The notes under the pieces: generated by a model
Told to the model about the DNA's origin: nothing
The model's database searches: none
What the model saw: only the letters and a program-made list of their open reading frames with translations
Program-made: the position numbers and the translations under genes
Assembly (NCBI RefSeq): GCF_905475395.1
Contig: NC_058340.1
Coordinates: 64,768,181 to 64,832,180, forward strand
Direction of reading: 5' to 3'
DNA: 64,000 nucleotides
Source: Chrysoperla carnea
Lineage: Eukaryota; Arthropoda; Insecta; Neuroptera; Chrysopidae
Shown: one piece after another, positions 22,601-33,700 of the stretch
Layout: every line of letters starts with the position of its first letter
Position numbering within the stretch: position 1 is the first letter of the stretch

Positions 22601-24893
22601 AATACCTGCAAAAAAGTACAAAAGATATTGCAAATTTTATTGCTTACAAAATTAAGAACAGAAAGTCTCCAACTTAATTCCTAATTCTAAAGGGTTTGAC
22701 GAGTATTTGGAAGCATCAGCAATAATATTTATATATTTTTATATACAGAGTGGTCCAGTCTATTTTGGCTAATAGCTCGTTTTCAAGTTATAGACTAAAA
22801 TGGTCCACTCTATATATACTAAGATTGTTCTTACGTCATGATGTATGTAACGTGTTACAAGGATCAAAAACATTTGAAAATTATTTTTTCATTAAATTTT
22901 TCTCTATTGGTGTATTTTGTTTCAATTTTCAAAAAAAGGAAAGCTCCCAATTTCTTAGTAATTTTAGATACATCTAAAATATTCATCGAAAATCACTTAC
23001 ACTCAAGTGCCCATTTATGGATTTCATTATCAAAATCACTTGGCATTTCATCATTTTCATCTTTCATTTCGTTCATTCTAAAACAGAAATTTTTACACAA
23101 TGAAAATTTAATTTCATGTTTTAATAAAGTGGTAATTTTTGTACCTTTGTATAAAATCATTGGTAACAACTTCGATTGGTTCGATGTATTTCCGTACTGT
23201 ATGCAATTGTAATACTGGTTTTTGTACTCTAGTTCGAAATTCACGCCATGGTTCTCCATGTCTAAAAAATATAATATTTCAAAATGTTTTTTTATTAAAA
23301 TTATATAAAATTTCATATAAAATTTAGTATTATCACGAAATGTAAAGTATCAGAAATCAATTTTCATGCACTTTTAGCAATATAAATTTTAATTGCGAGT
23401 TCAGTTTTGCCGTTCCTAGCACCGTGCCAGATATTAATTTATAAATATGATTTAGTTTTATAATTAAAGAATTTAGTTTTAGTTTCCTAAACAGAAATCC
23501 GGTTTTCCGCGCTTATTCCGCGTTAATTAACGCAAAAGCTTTCAGGTGAAAAATGTACTTTATCCCAAATTCAACAAGAAAGATAAATATTCGAAAACTT
23601 TCGTACCAAATAACACTGTGCGTAGTCATAGTAGGAAGAATCAAATCGACAACCGCGCTCTCAGAGGATAATTTTGGCGTTAATGTTGTTTGTTATGACT
23701 AATTTTTAAGAGAATTTGCATAAATTATATTTCTTTAATGCAAATTAACATAATTACTTATTTAAATTTGTTAGAAAATAGTATTCAATTTTCAATGTAA
23801 TATATATATATAGAATCCATAGACTTATATGCCTATCCATACAACTGTATTAATAAAGTAGTGTATCATTACTATGGTAACTGCCTCAAATAAAACTCAG
23901 GCACGGGGCTAATAGGTATATAATCTGAATGCTAAGAACAAATTCCTCGCACGTGAAGCTTTGACGTATTTTTAAATAATAAAAATATTTTTAAGAAATT
24001 CTTTCATCATTTTCAAGCAAATATTATGAAATAAAGAATATATGTTATTGAAAAAATTTATGAATTATGTATTATTTGCATAAATTTACATAAAAATTAT
24101 GAATTAATTATCTGATTACCGACACGTCCTTCCTCTGGGTGAATATGAGGATGTATAGATTGAATGTATAAAGATATATACAGATATATTTTCACAATTT
24201 TAAGTCGAATGTGTCTTATATATTTTTGTCAAAAACTCAATAGTTAAGCAGTTAAGGGCACTATTACGTACATGTTTTGCGATATTGTTATTATGGTGAC
24301 ATTTGATTGTTTATATTTGTGCTTTTAATTTCGGGACACTCTTTAATTATCTTCAAAGCTCTTATTTTTAAGGAAACGTCAAATTTTTCAATTAAACAAC
24401 TTTTGTAAGACACGTTTCAGGAAATTAAATAAAAATAATAGTAATTGAAAACTAACACGCCAACAACACCTGGTAAATCACCAAAGAAATCTTTACGAAC
24501 AACACTCTTATAATACACTAAACACGGCATTGATGGACGATACGGCGTTGGACCTTCATGTCGATAAACTTTCTCAATTTCATTCGCATCGTAAACAAAC
24601 AACAAATCCGGTCGACCAACTAAACCTGACAGCTTACAAATCTTTCCATATTCTTTATGTAATATATCACATACATTTGCGAAATCAGCAATTTGATATT
24701 GTCCAATAATTGGTAACAAACGCCATGTATTACCCAATAATGGTATAGGTCTTGGACCAGGTATATCTTTGTATGGTTTAACTGTTGCTGGAATTTCACT
24801 TGTTTGAGCGACGTACGATTTTAAACGGTATTGTTGATGGGTTCGTAATAATTTTGAACAATCGAATATCAGTTGTTTGCTATTAAATTTCAT
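19510..24893 (-). CDS. Cyp301a1: Mitochondrial cytochrome P450 CYP301A1, complete, 9 coding exons
   Basis: Haem-thiolate monooxygenase of the insect mitochondrial P450 clan. The Drosophila orthologue is known to be needed for normal adult cuticle formation; its substrate is not settled. Coding exons in transcript order: 24893-24457, 23261-23145, 23077-23001, 22605-22404, 22062-21900, 21261-21092, 21028-20950, 20461-20246, 19620-19510. All junctions are GT-AG and phases agree, giving 523 residues, the usual length. The N-terminus is basic and lacks a membrane anchor, as expected for a mitochondrial presequence. It is followed by a proline hinge (DIPGPRPIPLLGNTW), I-helix GIDT (329-332), K-helix ExxR (E386-R389), PERW (440-443) and the haem loop PYGHGARMCLG with Cys471. 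The stretch EGPTPYRPSMPCLVYYKS is typical of CYP301A1. The closely related CYP301B1 is the main alternative. The haem-loop Phe is Tyr here. P5CS starts 5.7 kb away in the opposite direction. Confidence 0.93.
20246..20461 (-). CDS. Cyp301a1: CYP301A1 coding exon 8, haem-binding exon (residues 416-487)
   Basis: Contains FMPERW and the cysteine loop PYGHGARMCLGRRFADLE; Cys471 is the axial haem ligand. The canonical Phe seven residues before the Cys is Tyr464 here. Acceptor TTTTAG, donor GTAAGT. Confidence 0.94.
20950..21028 (-). CDS. Cyp301a1: CYP301A1 coding exon 7 (residues 389-415)
   Basis: Encodes VYSTVIGNGRTLQQDLEICG and YHVPKG, the beta-sheet region after helix K. Acceptor TTATAG, donor GTAAGT, phase 0. 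Confidence 0.92.
21092..21261 (-). CDS. Cyp301a1: CYP301A1 coding exon 6 (residues 333-388)
   Basis: Encodes ISMAVCSILYQLATRPEEQ, the linker LKALPDPNTPLTSKHLEQVP, and helix K KEVF; the Arg of ExxR is completed across the next splice (AG+G). Donor GTGAGT. Confidence 0.92.
21335..21600 (+). repeat. Dispersed repeat family R1, copy 3 (CYP301A1 intron 5)
   Basis: Lies antisense to CYP301A1, between exons 5 and 6. Contains GGTATACTAAGTTTAGTCCC, GTTTGTAACGCTTAAAAATA and a CTGTCTGTTTGTCTGTC-type tract. Confidence 0.85.
21900..22062 (-). CDS. Cyp301a1: CYP301A1 coding exon 5 (residues 278-332)
   Basis: Encodes the end of helix H and helix I, closing with LALDLILVGIDT, the oxygen-activation motif. 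Donor GTAAGT in phase 0. A dispersed repeat (21335-21600) sits in the following intron. Confidence 0.92.
22404..22605 (-). CDS. Cyp301a1: CYP301A1 coding exon 4 (residues 211-278)
   Basis: Encodes IGRVALDVRLGCLDPNLSPD and, further on, ELKMPFWRYIPSSLWTKYV, both conserved blocks of mitochondrial P450s. Donor GTAAGT, phase 2. Confidence 0.92.
22741..22818. repeat. Short inverted repeat in CYP301A1 intron 3
   Basis: ATATACAGAGTGGTCCA... pairs with ...TGGTCCACTCTATATAT over about 25 bases with mismatches; the inside includes GGCTAATAGCTCGTTTTCAA, similar to the repeat near 5830. Confidence 0.6.
23001..23077 (-). CDS. Cyp301a1: CYP301A1 coding exon 3 (residues 185-211)
   Basis: Short exon encoding MNEMKDENDEMPSDFDNEIH and KWALE; the terminal T joins GT of the next exon to make Cys (ECIGRVALD). 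Acceptor TTTTAG, donor GTAAGT. Confidence 0.9.
23145..23261 (-). CDS. Cyp301a1: CYP301A1 coding exon 2 (residues 146-184)
   Basis: Encodes HGEPWREFRTRVQKPVLQ, the helix C region whose WR pair contacts a haem propionate in P450s, then VRKYIEPIEVVTNDFIQ. Acceptor TTTTAG, donor GTACAA, phase 2 at its end. Confidence 0.92.
24457..24893 (-). CDS. Cyp301a1: CYP301A1 coding exon 1 (residues 1-146)
   Basis: Starts at ATG 24893-24891. Holds the basic presequence, the proline-rich hinge and the motif GRPDLLFVYDANEIEKVYR. Ends in phase 2 at donor GTTAGT after FFGDLPGVVG. Open reading continues past the donor into non-homologous sequence, so the splice is needed to join HGEPWREFRTRVQKPV. Confidence 0.92.
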
Positions 24894-25460
24894 CTTGATT
24901 GTTGTATTTTTTTATACAGACACTACGAATTCATGTTGTGTACTGCTCAGGTGAGCATTTTAATTGAATTGAAATGCCAAGAAGAGAAAACGAAGGTCAA
25001 TTGCCCCAAAAGCGGTTAAATACCATCGCCACTATATATTCACTATAGACATTTAATAATGTAAATTAGGTAAAATTTGGTTTGAAACACTCATATGACA
25101 CCTGTGTACAATATATTTAAACAATTTTATATCATTTGAGTCATACTTATTAGGACTTCCAGCAAATAAAAAATATTTGCGCAATTTTGGTGTCACAATA
25201 AAAAAACAATTGGTCGCTTTGAGTGTAAATTATTATTTTCAAAGTAATTTTAACTCAAAAAAAGTGAAAATAAACAATTGACTGAATTAATTGCTGAAAT
25301 ACTCTGTATAGACATTGTTCAATATCAGTGTTGTTTTATTTTTAATAAATAATTGAAGTTTAAAAAGCAAATGTTTTTCAAAAATTTTTCACAAAACTCA
25401 CTGGTTGAAGCTACTATACCTTAAACATATGAAGCTTATTGACTACTTTAATATGTATAA
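24894..25460. other. Region 5' of CYP301A1
   Basis: AT-rich. A TATAAAAA string lies on the minus strand close to the ATG, probably too close to act as a TATA box for it. Near the right end a hairpin with 20-bp arms (25411-25430 and 25451-25470, 19 of 20 pairs) overlaps the start of composite element A. Confidence 0.4.
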
Positions 25461-26590
25461 GGTATAGTAGTGGTAAGCTCAGTCGCCTGCGGTTACAAAG
25501 AATCTCGGTTCGAATCTAGCAATGTCCCGATTATTTTTTAATTGAATAAGTTATTATGTCATTTTTTTTAGATATTTGTTAAGAGATTTATGTTATTTTA
25601 ATATCCATCCCTTGACAGAAGAGTGATTTATGACATAAGTAGGAAAGTAGTACTAACATAATTTGTTTTTTTGTGAAATAACATGTTCTCCTATTACAAA
25701 ATCTTATAAAATTTCATTTAACAAGAATAAATAGCACAACAAAAAAACGAGCAAAATAAGTATTTTTTAATATTTTGTAATAGGCGAATATGTTATAAAA
25801 AAAAATGGGATACAATATATAACATATTCTCCTGTTACAAAACTTCAAATTTTATTCTTAATGAGCGATTTTTTAATTTGATAAATACAAATTTTAATAT
25901 TTTGTAATAGGAGAATATGAGTGAGATAAACTATATGACATGTTCTCCTATTAAAAAGTTTCAAATTTTAGCATAATCAAGCCATTTGTACAAAATTTTT
26001 TAATATTTTGTAACAGGAAAACATAAGTGGGGTAAAATATATGGTATGTTCCCCTATTACAAAATTACAAATTTTAGTCTTAAAGAGCGATTTTTTATTT
26101 ATTTTAGAACTACTTTGATATCTTGTAATAGGAGAATATGTGTGAGATTAACTAACTGTATATTCTCCTATTAAAAAATGCCATTTTTGTACAATATTTT
26201 TAATATTTTGTAACAGGTGAACATGATTTTAAATAGTGAGATATATTTATGATAATTTAAATTCCTACCCCCCGACAGAAGAGTGAGTTATGACATGTGT
26301 ATAACTGACGTTATTAATAACAAGAAGGCGGGTTATATAGGTAATTTAAACTATAAAAAGAGTGAAAAATTTGTAACATCAGGAAAAATTCATTTAATCT
26401 AAAAGTAAAAATATAAACCCGAACCCATCGTACCTTGGTTTCATAGGCCAGTGCTATATCCACCCTGCCACCAGGCTTATATATAACGATATAATTAACT
26501 TAATACTTACCTCTATGAATATTAATAATTAGTTAATAATTTTGTTCTGAAAGGAAAAATGGGATAGAAAAAAATAAAACAAAATTTAAT
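25461..26590. mobile_element. Composite element A with opposed tRNA-like heads and a palindrome array
   Basis: The left end carries a tRNA-like segment on the plus strand (A-box-like TAGTGGTAAGC, B box GGTTCGAATCT at 25507-25517). The right part carries another on the minus strand (B box GGTTCGGGTTT at 26415-26425, A-box-like TGGCAGGGTGG at 26460-26470). Between them are two copies of a GACAGAAGAGTGA(T/G)TTATGACA block and the array at 25686-26221. Similarity to element B runs from the left head to GGATAGAAA...AAAACAAAATTT. It looks SINE-derived, but the paired opposite heads are unusual. Confidence 0.6.
25686..26221. repeat. Five-unit array of alternating inverted 17-bp motifs
   Basis: TTCTCCTATTACAAAAT and variants start at 25686, 25827, 25943, 26049 and 26163; each is followed 60-85 bp later by its complement ATTTTGTAATAGGAGAA or a variant (ending about 25788, 25915, 26020, 26136, 26221). 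Periods are 141, 116, 106 and 114 bp. Units are joined by 26-38-bp linkers of the type TATGAGTGAGATAAACTATA. Each unit can fold into a stem-loop. Confidence 0.8.
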
Positions 26591-26950
26591 TATTATTCAT
26601 TCATATTTATTTTAGGTGAAATATGTACAAATATATATAATAAAATATCCTTATTATCAATTTTTCTGTTTTAATTATTTATATTCAATATTATACCTAC
26701 CTTTATCTGTTATCCTTTACATCGATTTCAGGAATATCAAATAGAACCTACATTTTTAACAAAATATTACTACAATTAATCATTTATAGGTAAGTTTATT
26801 GAAAATAGGTAAAAAGAAATAAGGAATGGGTAAGTTTAATAAAAATGATCAGTAAAAGGAAATAAATACTAAGTTTAAGAAAACAACTTTATTGGAAAAT
26901 AGGTGAGTAAAAGGTATCTATATTACATTATTGATAAGGATAATATGCCA

Positions 26951-27553
26951 AGGGTGGAGTAGTGGCTAGCTGAGTCGCCTACGGTTACGGAATACCTCGC
27001 TTAGTATCTAGCAATGTCCCGATTAATTTTTAATTTAATAAGTTATTATGCCGAGATAATGTCATTTTTTAGATAATTGTAATGAGATCCAAAAGCGAAC
27101 AAGTAAGAGAGCGAAATATTTTTTATGTTAATTTAACTCCCACCCCCTAACAGAAGAGTGATTTATGACATTAGTAGGAAAGTGGGACTAACTGGATATA
27201 CTTATCTAAATTCCCACCCCCTGACAGAATTATGATTTATGACATATGTATAATTACACAATTTATGGCAAGAAGGCGGGTTACATAGATAATTTAAACT
27301 ATAAAAAGAGTGGAAAAATTTAAACATCAGGAAAAATTCATTTAATTTAAAAGTAAAAATTTTTACCCCTTTAGGATACGAACCAGCGTACCTTGGTTTC
27401 AGAGCCTAGGGCTATACCCACAGAGCCACACGGATATATTATTATCAAATAATTAACTCAATAATTTTTTAACTTTACTTAATAATTAATTCATTAATAA
27501 TTTTGTTCTAAAAGAAAAAATAGGATAGAAATTTAAAAAAATAAAACAAAATT
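26951..27553. mobile_element. Composite element B, related to A but without the array
   Basis: Same order as element A: plus-strand head (GAGTCGCCTACGGTTACGGA, then TATCTAGCAATGTCCCGATT), two GACAGAA...TTATGACAT blocks, AAGAAGGCGGGTTACATAGA, and a minus-strand tRNA-like head with B box GGTTCGTATCC (27374-27384) and A-box-like TGGCTCTGTGGG (27417-27428). The array position of A corresponds to the join near 27192. Confidence 0.6.
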
Positions 27554-30531
27554 TAAAATATATAACGATTTTTATTTATTTATAACAAAAAAAACAAGTT
27601 TTAAATTTTCATGAAAAATCGTATTGCACATTTTCATAAAACAAATTAACAGAGATTCTTCTTTTCTTATTAAAGTTTTTATACAAAATAAGTAAAATTC
27701 TAACACTTTTATATAATAATAATAATTATAATTATAATAATAAAGGATGTACCAAGATTAACGTCTGATTCTTGCGTTAATTTTGGAACACATTAATCTA
27801 TTCTTATACCAAGTATGTATTTATTCAACTTGTGATACATGCATGTAACGATGATTGCCTATATAAAAAAATGAATGATTTATTCGGAAAAAAACGAATT
27901 GTTAATATTTTATTTTGAAATTTTTTCAATCCATTTGCTTTCAGTTTTTCCAGTAATTGAAATGATTTATGGTCTTATGTTCACTGGATGGAAAAAAGAA
28001 AACAAAAATTTATGTGTGCCTGGCCTCTCAGTTTTAATCATTGTTAATGACTTTGTAAATTATAAAAAAAATATCGAAACAGTTTGGAAAAACCCTCTTC
28101 ATTACTATCTTATCTCAATTCGCTACACCAATATCAAATTTTGTCACGTGTGAACAAACTCCCACTCAAAATTAAGACTTAATATATTAATAAGGCAAAT
28201 TTTGATAAGCGAAAGAACTCTATAAGTAAAATGATGACCAGGTATTGTCATTTTATCCTTCAAAAACTGTCACAAAAATAGTAATTCGTTTATAATAGTA
28301 CATTTTTACAAAGCACCTCTAAAACTTTGTACCTTTAATTTTGACATTTATCCATGATTGGTTTTGGAAAAAGTCAAAGTAGCAAATTTTCACCAAAATC
28401 AAAGATTTTCTGTAAAATAACATCCTAAAGAAGAGTTTATAATAAAAACGAAATATCGCAAAAAAATAAAAATAGTAACTGGTATTATGTAATTTTCTTT
28501 CACATGAATGATATGGGTGACTTATTCTACACAGTCGTGTGTACGTAAATATCAAAAATCAAAAAGGTTAAAATGTGGATTAATTAATAATGTTTATTGT
28601 TATGTCAATAGCCTTCATTAAAATAAGATAATATAGATGTCAAAAATTAAAAAAATTTTAGTAAAAAAAAAAAGATTTTGATAAAAATGATGTCATAAAA
28701 ATTTTATTTAATAAATAAATACAATTATTAAATATTATTTATTTATGTAATAAAATTGATCAAAATTTTATTGTAGCGGCTCATCATTATTATAATTATT
28801 AGTTTATCTCTCTCAAATTTCAAAATATTTTTTTAAATATTTATGTCTCGGACTTATTATTATTGCAAAAAATAGATTATGGCTTGGGTAATATTATTTC
28901 TATATTTGACTTATATATGTTTATGTTGAAAATTTAACAGGGTCGGAGCTAATTTTTAAGGACAATGCCTAATTAAATCAGGATGATTTTTAGCTCCCTA
29001 TGTTTAATGAAATTTTTTTCAACTTTGTAAAAAAGATTTTTTTTTTCTTGGTTATTATACGAGTCTTTAAATTGGTGGAAGCGCAAGTTAAAGATTTAAG
29101 CATATGTGTTTTTTTTTAAATTAATTGTTTGCAGCGCTTCCACCAAAATTTCATACAATTTTTTACTCATTTTTTCTCATTTCTGATGGTTTTTTTGCGA
29201 AATCTGCAGTCAATTTCCAAACTTATCAAAGAGATCAGATCAATTTTTATGATATTTTGGCATTTTTATTTAACTGTTAAAAATACTATACTAATATTTC
29301 TTTATTCCTCTAAAAAATGGTTTTATATTTTTATGATTATTTTAATGTTTCATAATATTCATTTAGCCAGCATTTGGATACAGTTGATCCATCTTTTAGC
29401 TACGGCACTGATTCAAATATTCATGAGTTCACCTCCCCTGAAACTTATTATAATATAAATGATTGAAAAAAAATTACAAATATGTATCAAAAGAGCAAAA
29501 TCAAAGTCCTGAAATAGATCACACATCTACATTATGTCTTGGCTTCCTTGACGTAACATTTGAGCCAATCATAATGAAGACTAATGATAAGGATATGAGT
29601 TTTTATTTTTATTAGGGTTCAATATCATAAAATTTATTCAATTATTGCTAACATAAGCTCTCGTGTACGTGTGGCATATTATTATTTCTCAAAATTTCAG
29701 AATAAGTAAAACCCATAGCGCCTCTAATCTTAATCGTATTAAAAACACATCTCACCGCAAATCGCAAAACATGAGAGGAAACTGCGGTGGTTGAAAGTTT
29801 CTCGCTAACACTGATCAAATCACTAGAAGATATTATCAAGGTAATTGTACCAAAAAACTGTATATAGGACATTTTCGACTTAAAATTGTCCAATAAATAC
29901 GCTCTTAAGCTATGTCCATTGAGTTCTCGAAACACCTTCTATATACACTAGAAAAGAGTTTCAAAATAAAGATTTAAAGGAGACTAATGAAATTTTTTTA
30001 CACAATATGGGTCTCAGAAAGCTTATAGTAAGCTATTCTAATTTTTCTCTGCTTTAAAAAAAAAAGAAAGTAATTATAACATATCGTATACCTACACCCT
30101 CTTACATTTTTTCTGCCAAGCATTATCTAGAAATGATGGGAAATTTAGGCAGAAAAATGTCCCTAAACAAATATAAATCATGCAAAATTAAACTAATATA
30201 ATCTGGCTGGCAATCGGATACAATTATACCAAGATTTTAAATAGAAATGAAAATTACACCGTATCTTTTTATCTCATACATGACCGATATTTTTTCTTGT
30301 TTACTTTATAATAATATAATGATATATCACAAAAATTAGAGATATCAAATAATACAAAAACACTCGAAATTTTATACAAATAAAGTTAATAATAATACAA
30401 TTTTATTAACACTTGAAAACAATATTAAATAATTATCAGTTCGGATAACCATGCCAAAATTCTAAAAAAACTTAACTCTCTCTTTGGCTCTTATAGCTTT
30501 ATTATTAAACATTTAATTTAGAATTCATTCA
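27554..30531. other. Intergenic upstream of P5CS, no gene seen
   Basis: AT-rich, with an AAT-type microsatellite around 27714-27745 and the IR75 element at 29072-29146. Open frames at 27875-28153 and 29648-29935 have no recognisable motif. The P5CS promoter must lie near the right end, but I see no clear TATA box or initiator. Confidence 0.5.
29072..29146 (+). mobile_element. 75-bp inverted-repeat element, family IR75, copy 2
   Basis: Perfect 13-bp arms TTGGTGGAAGCGC (29072-29084) and complement (29134-29146). Same family as 2629-2701 in opposite orientation. Confidence 0.7.
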
Positions 30532-30564
30532 TTAATTTAAATTTAATTTAATTTAATTTAATTA
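30532..30564 (+). repeat. (AATTT)n microsatellite just upstream of the P5CS start codon
   Basis: About six units of AATTT end 13 bp before the ATG, so the run lies in the proximal promoter or the 5' UTR. Confidence 0.8.
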
Positions 30565-30577
30565 ATTATTTAAAAAA

Positions 30578-30715
30578 ATGTTTGCGACACGATCGAAATT
30601 AGCGACGTATTGTAGTCGACGTTTAATGGTATTACAATCTGGAAAATTTTCACGAAATACACAAATACGAAATACGCATAGTTCAACAGGATTATATCGA
30701 CCAAAACGTACATTT
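30578..30715 (+). CDS. P5CS: P5CS coding exon 1, presequence (residues 1-46)
   Basis: ATG at 30578 follows TTAAAAAA and an (AATTT)n run. The peptide has many Arg, Ser and Thr and no Asp or Glu, as expected of a mitochondrial targeting signal. Donor GTAAGT, phase 0. Confidence 0.85.
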
Positions 30716-33700
30716 GTAAGTGGAAAATTTTATTTTAATTTAAATAAATCTTAAAACTGAGGAATATTTTACTCTATTCTTATATTAGGAGAAATAATTT
30801 AACATTGGCTAGTAAGTTGTTTTCCGTTTTTACTTGTACTATTGAAATCCTAAGATTTTAATGTGACGAAAATTTTATAATCATTCATTTTTTTGATGCT
30901 TAATGAATGAATTTGGTTATATAAAATTTTAATCGTAGATCGAATGTCGAATTTGTTGGAATGCAATTTTCGATTTTCTTGTTTTACGATAATTTTTTTG
31001 TTTTTCGTTCTACAAGTCGAAACTTGTAGATAATGAAGGGTGAAAAAATTTTTCAACTCTTTCGACGGTTGTAAAGACTTTCGAGTCACGGTTATAGAAT
31101 CAATTTACTTTATTACCTTGCTTTCTTGAATTTTCTAAAATATAGGTAAAACGATTCAGAAAATTTTATAGTCTTCATTTTCTTCTCATTTAAAAATATA
31201 ATATTTTAAGCTAGTTTGTAAATTTGTGAATTCACGTAAAAAATGCTTTTATTCAAAGATATTTTGCTCTGAATAGTTAATTCTCAAAAGTATTTGCATA
31301 TTTTATTTTAGACAAAAAAAAACTATAATTTATTTTGATTGACAAATCAAAGCTCGAAAATCACATTGCTCGGGAGACTTTAAAAGTTTTGTTGAATTTC
31401 TCTCTTAATTCATTCATTTTAAAACATGCAAGCATAAAGAGTGACCATAAAATCAAAAGGTTGAGTTTTAATGTTAATCGAACAGAATTTTGACTTTTAA
31501 TGAATTTTCATCGAAATTTTAAATGAGTGTCGTTTTAGAATTTTTATCTTACAACTTATTGAATAAAAAATCAGACAAATCGACTTATAGATTATTTTTT
31601 GAATACTTAGTCAGATAGATATTTTTCTAAGGATTCTAAGATTTCGTAAAAGTAGGTTTCATTTTTTATTGACTTGTTTTCATACATATAAATAACTAGC
31701 TCGACCCGTGAGGAACTCGAAGTGCGATACTCGTGGCTAAAAACAGACTAGAAAAATAATATATAAGTGAGAATTTTACTTTCTTTTTATTTATAGGCAA
31801 TTTTATTACAGATATGATATACAAATTACCTACTGAACAAAATTAAATCTTAATATTATCTTTAGCCTGTTTTTTCTTAAGCGATACATTTTTAGACCGT
31901 AAGTCTACATTCCGTCATTAGCCTGGACGACAAGGTTTAAAATGAGGTATAAATTATGGAAATTGATAAAGGAATAAGGAAGATATCGCGATGTAATAGA
32001 AAAACAGGCTAGAAAAGTATATAAAATTAAAAGATAAAAATAAATTTATTTTCAAAATAAATTTTATTAAAATCAAAATATTTATTAAAATATTTGGGAT
32101 GAATGGTCATTAAACATATGACAAACATACGTCATTGGCATCAGAAGGTTAAATAGATTAATTAAATAAAATAAAATTAATAATAATCGCGTTTTTATTT
32201 ATTTTTTTTTTTAAATTCAAAACGACAAAAAAATTGGAATTAGTTCATTTTATTTTAAATAAATATACAATTTTGTATAAACAAAAAATTGTATAATTCC
32301 AGATTATGTAAAAAAAATAAATCCTCGCGTATCTATTGTATTTTCAAAGTGATATCAAAGTTCGAGGTTTTTTCGCACAAAACTAGATTTTACTAAACTG
32401 TTTTAGATTTTAGACAACTATAGCTTAGAAACACAAAAACATACATACTTCAAGGAACATTAATTGATAACATAAAATATTATTAACTTTTAAATAGATT
32501 AGGATTTGTTTATGAAAAAATCATGAAGGGATCAACATTTTGAGCAAAATAAAAATTGTAGTTTCAGTATTTTTAATTTTTATTGTTAACTGTATACGAT
32601 CCTTGGGAAATTATTTTATCTTATCAGAAATGCATTTGTGTGAATTGCATTTATAAAATATATGCCTCTTAAATTGATAAAGCCATTTATTTGTATTTTT
32701 AGAATTTTCTGAGGACAGCAAACATTCAGGTGCAAAATGATATTTTAAAAATCACGTTTTGCATTTTTATACCATATATATATATAGGTATACTAAGTTT
32801 AGTCCTAAGTTTGTAACGCTTAAAAATATTGATGCTACAAAAAAAATTTGGTATAGGTGTTCATCAAATCAATTAATTAGTCCATTTCCGGTTGCCCGTC
32901 CGTCCGTCTGTGGACACGATAACTCAAAAAGGAAAGGGATTTCAAGCTGAACAGCGTACCCAGGACGAAAAAAGTGAGGTCGAGTTCATAAATGAGCAAC
33001 ATAGGTCAGGTCTTGGGTACGTAAACCCATCTTGTAAACGGTTAGAGATAGAACAAAAGTTTAAATACAAAAAATGTTCCTTATAAAAAAATAAACAACT
33101 TTTGTTTGAAACATTTTTTCGTAAACATCAATGTGAGATAGCAAATTAGGCGTAAATTATATAGTAAACATTTATTACGACTTCTCCAAATATATCACCA
33201 TGTAAAAAGGGTTGTTTTTAATTAATTTCTCGTAAACCGTACAGAGAATCGACTTGAAATTTATACAGAAGCCGTATTAAATACTCATTAATTGACAAAC
33301 AAAACTTTTAGAAACAGTATCGTTTTGGTATCGAAATGCCTTAAGATCTAATGTTTTTTTTTCTAACTATTCGAGGGTTATTTGAAAATTCATTTAGATA
33401 AATAGCTTTATTTTAGATGCTGGGAAGCATTTTTTTATTCACTTCTGCTCTCAAAATAAAAATATAATTCTTTCGTTGAAGAAGATCGATAACCATTTAA
33501 TGCCTATTTCCATAATTGATACAAAATTTAGGAGAAAAAAATTCCGAAAAATTTTGTATAATTAAGGATATTTCAAGGCAATTTTCTAAACTATATCCTT
33601 TTATTTATCTCTAGTTTTATCAAAAATAAACTAAACTAGCAAAATATTTATAAATTAAAAGATAAAGTTAATACATAGATCTATTAGAACCTTGTAAAAA

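Noticed and set aside
25461-25530. A functional tRNA gene
   Set aside because: Only box-like motifs are present; the acceptor and anticodon stems do not pair. A tRNA-derived repeat head fits better. The same holds for the minus-strand segments near 26415 and 27374.
25686-26221. The repeat array as a CRISPR
   Set aside because: The host is a eukaryote, the motifs alternate in orientation, the intervals between motifs resemble each other instead of being unique, and there are no cas genes.
27875-28153. A 92-codon plus-strand frame with hydrophobic stretches
   Set aside because: Composition follows the AT-rich background (Ile, Phe, Tyr, Asn, Lys); no motif recognised.
29648-29935. A 95-codon minus-strand frame upstream of P5CS
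   Set aside because: No known domain, no splice or start context that stands out, and no second exon.
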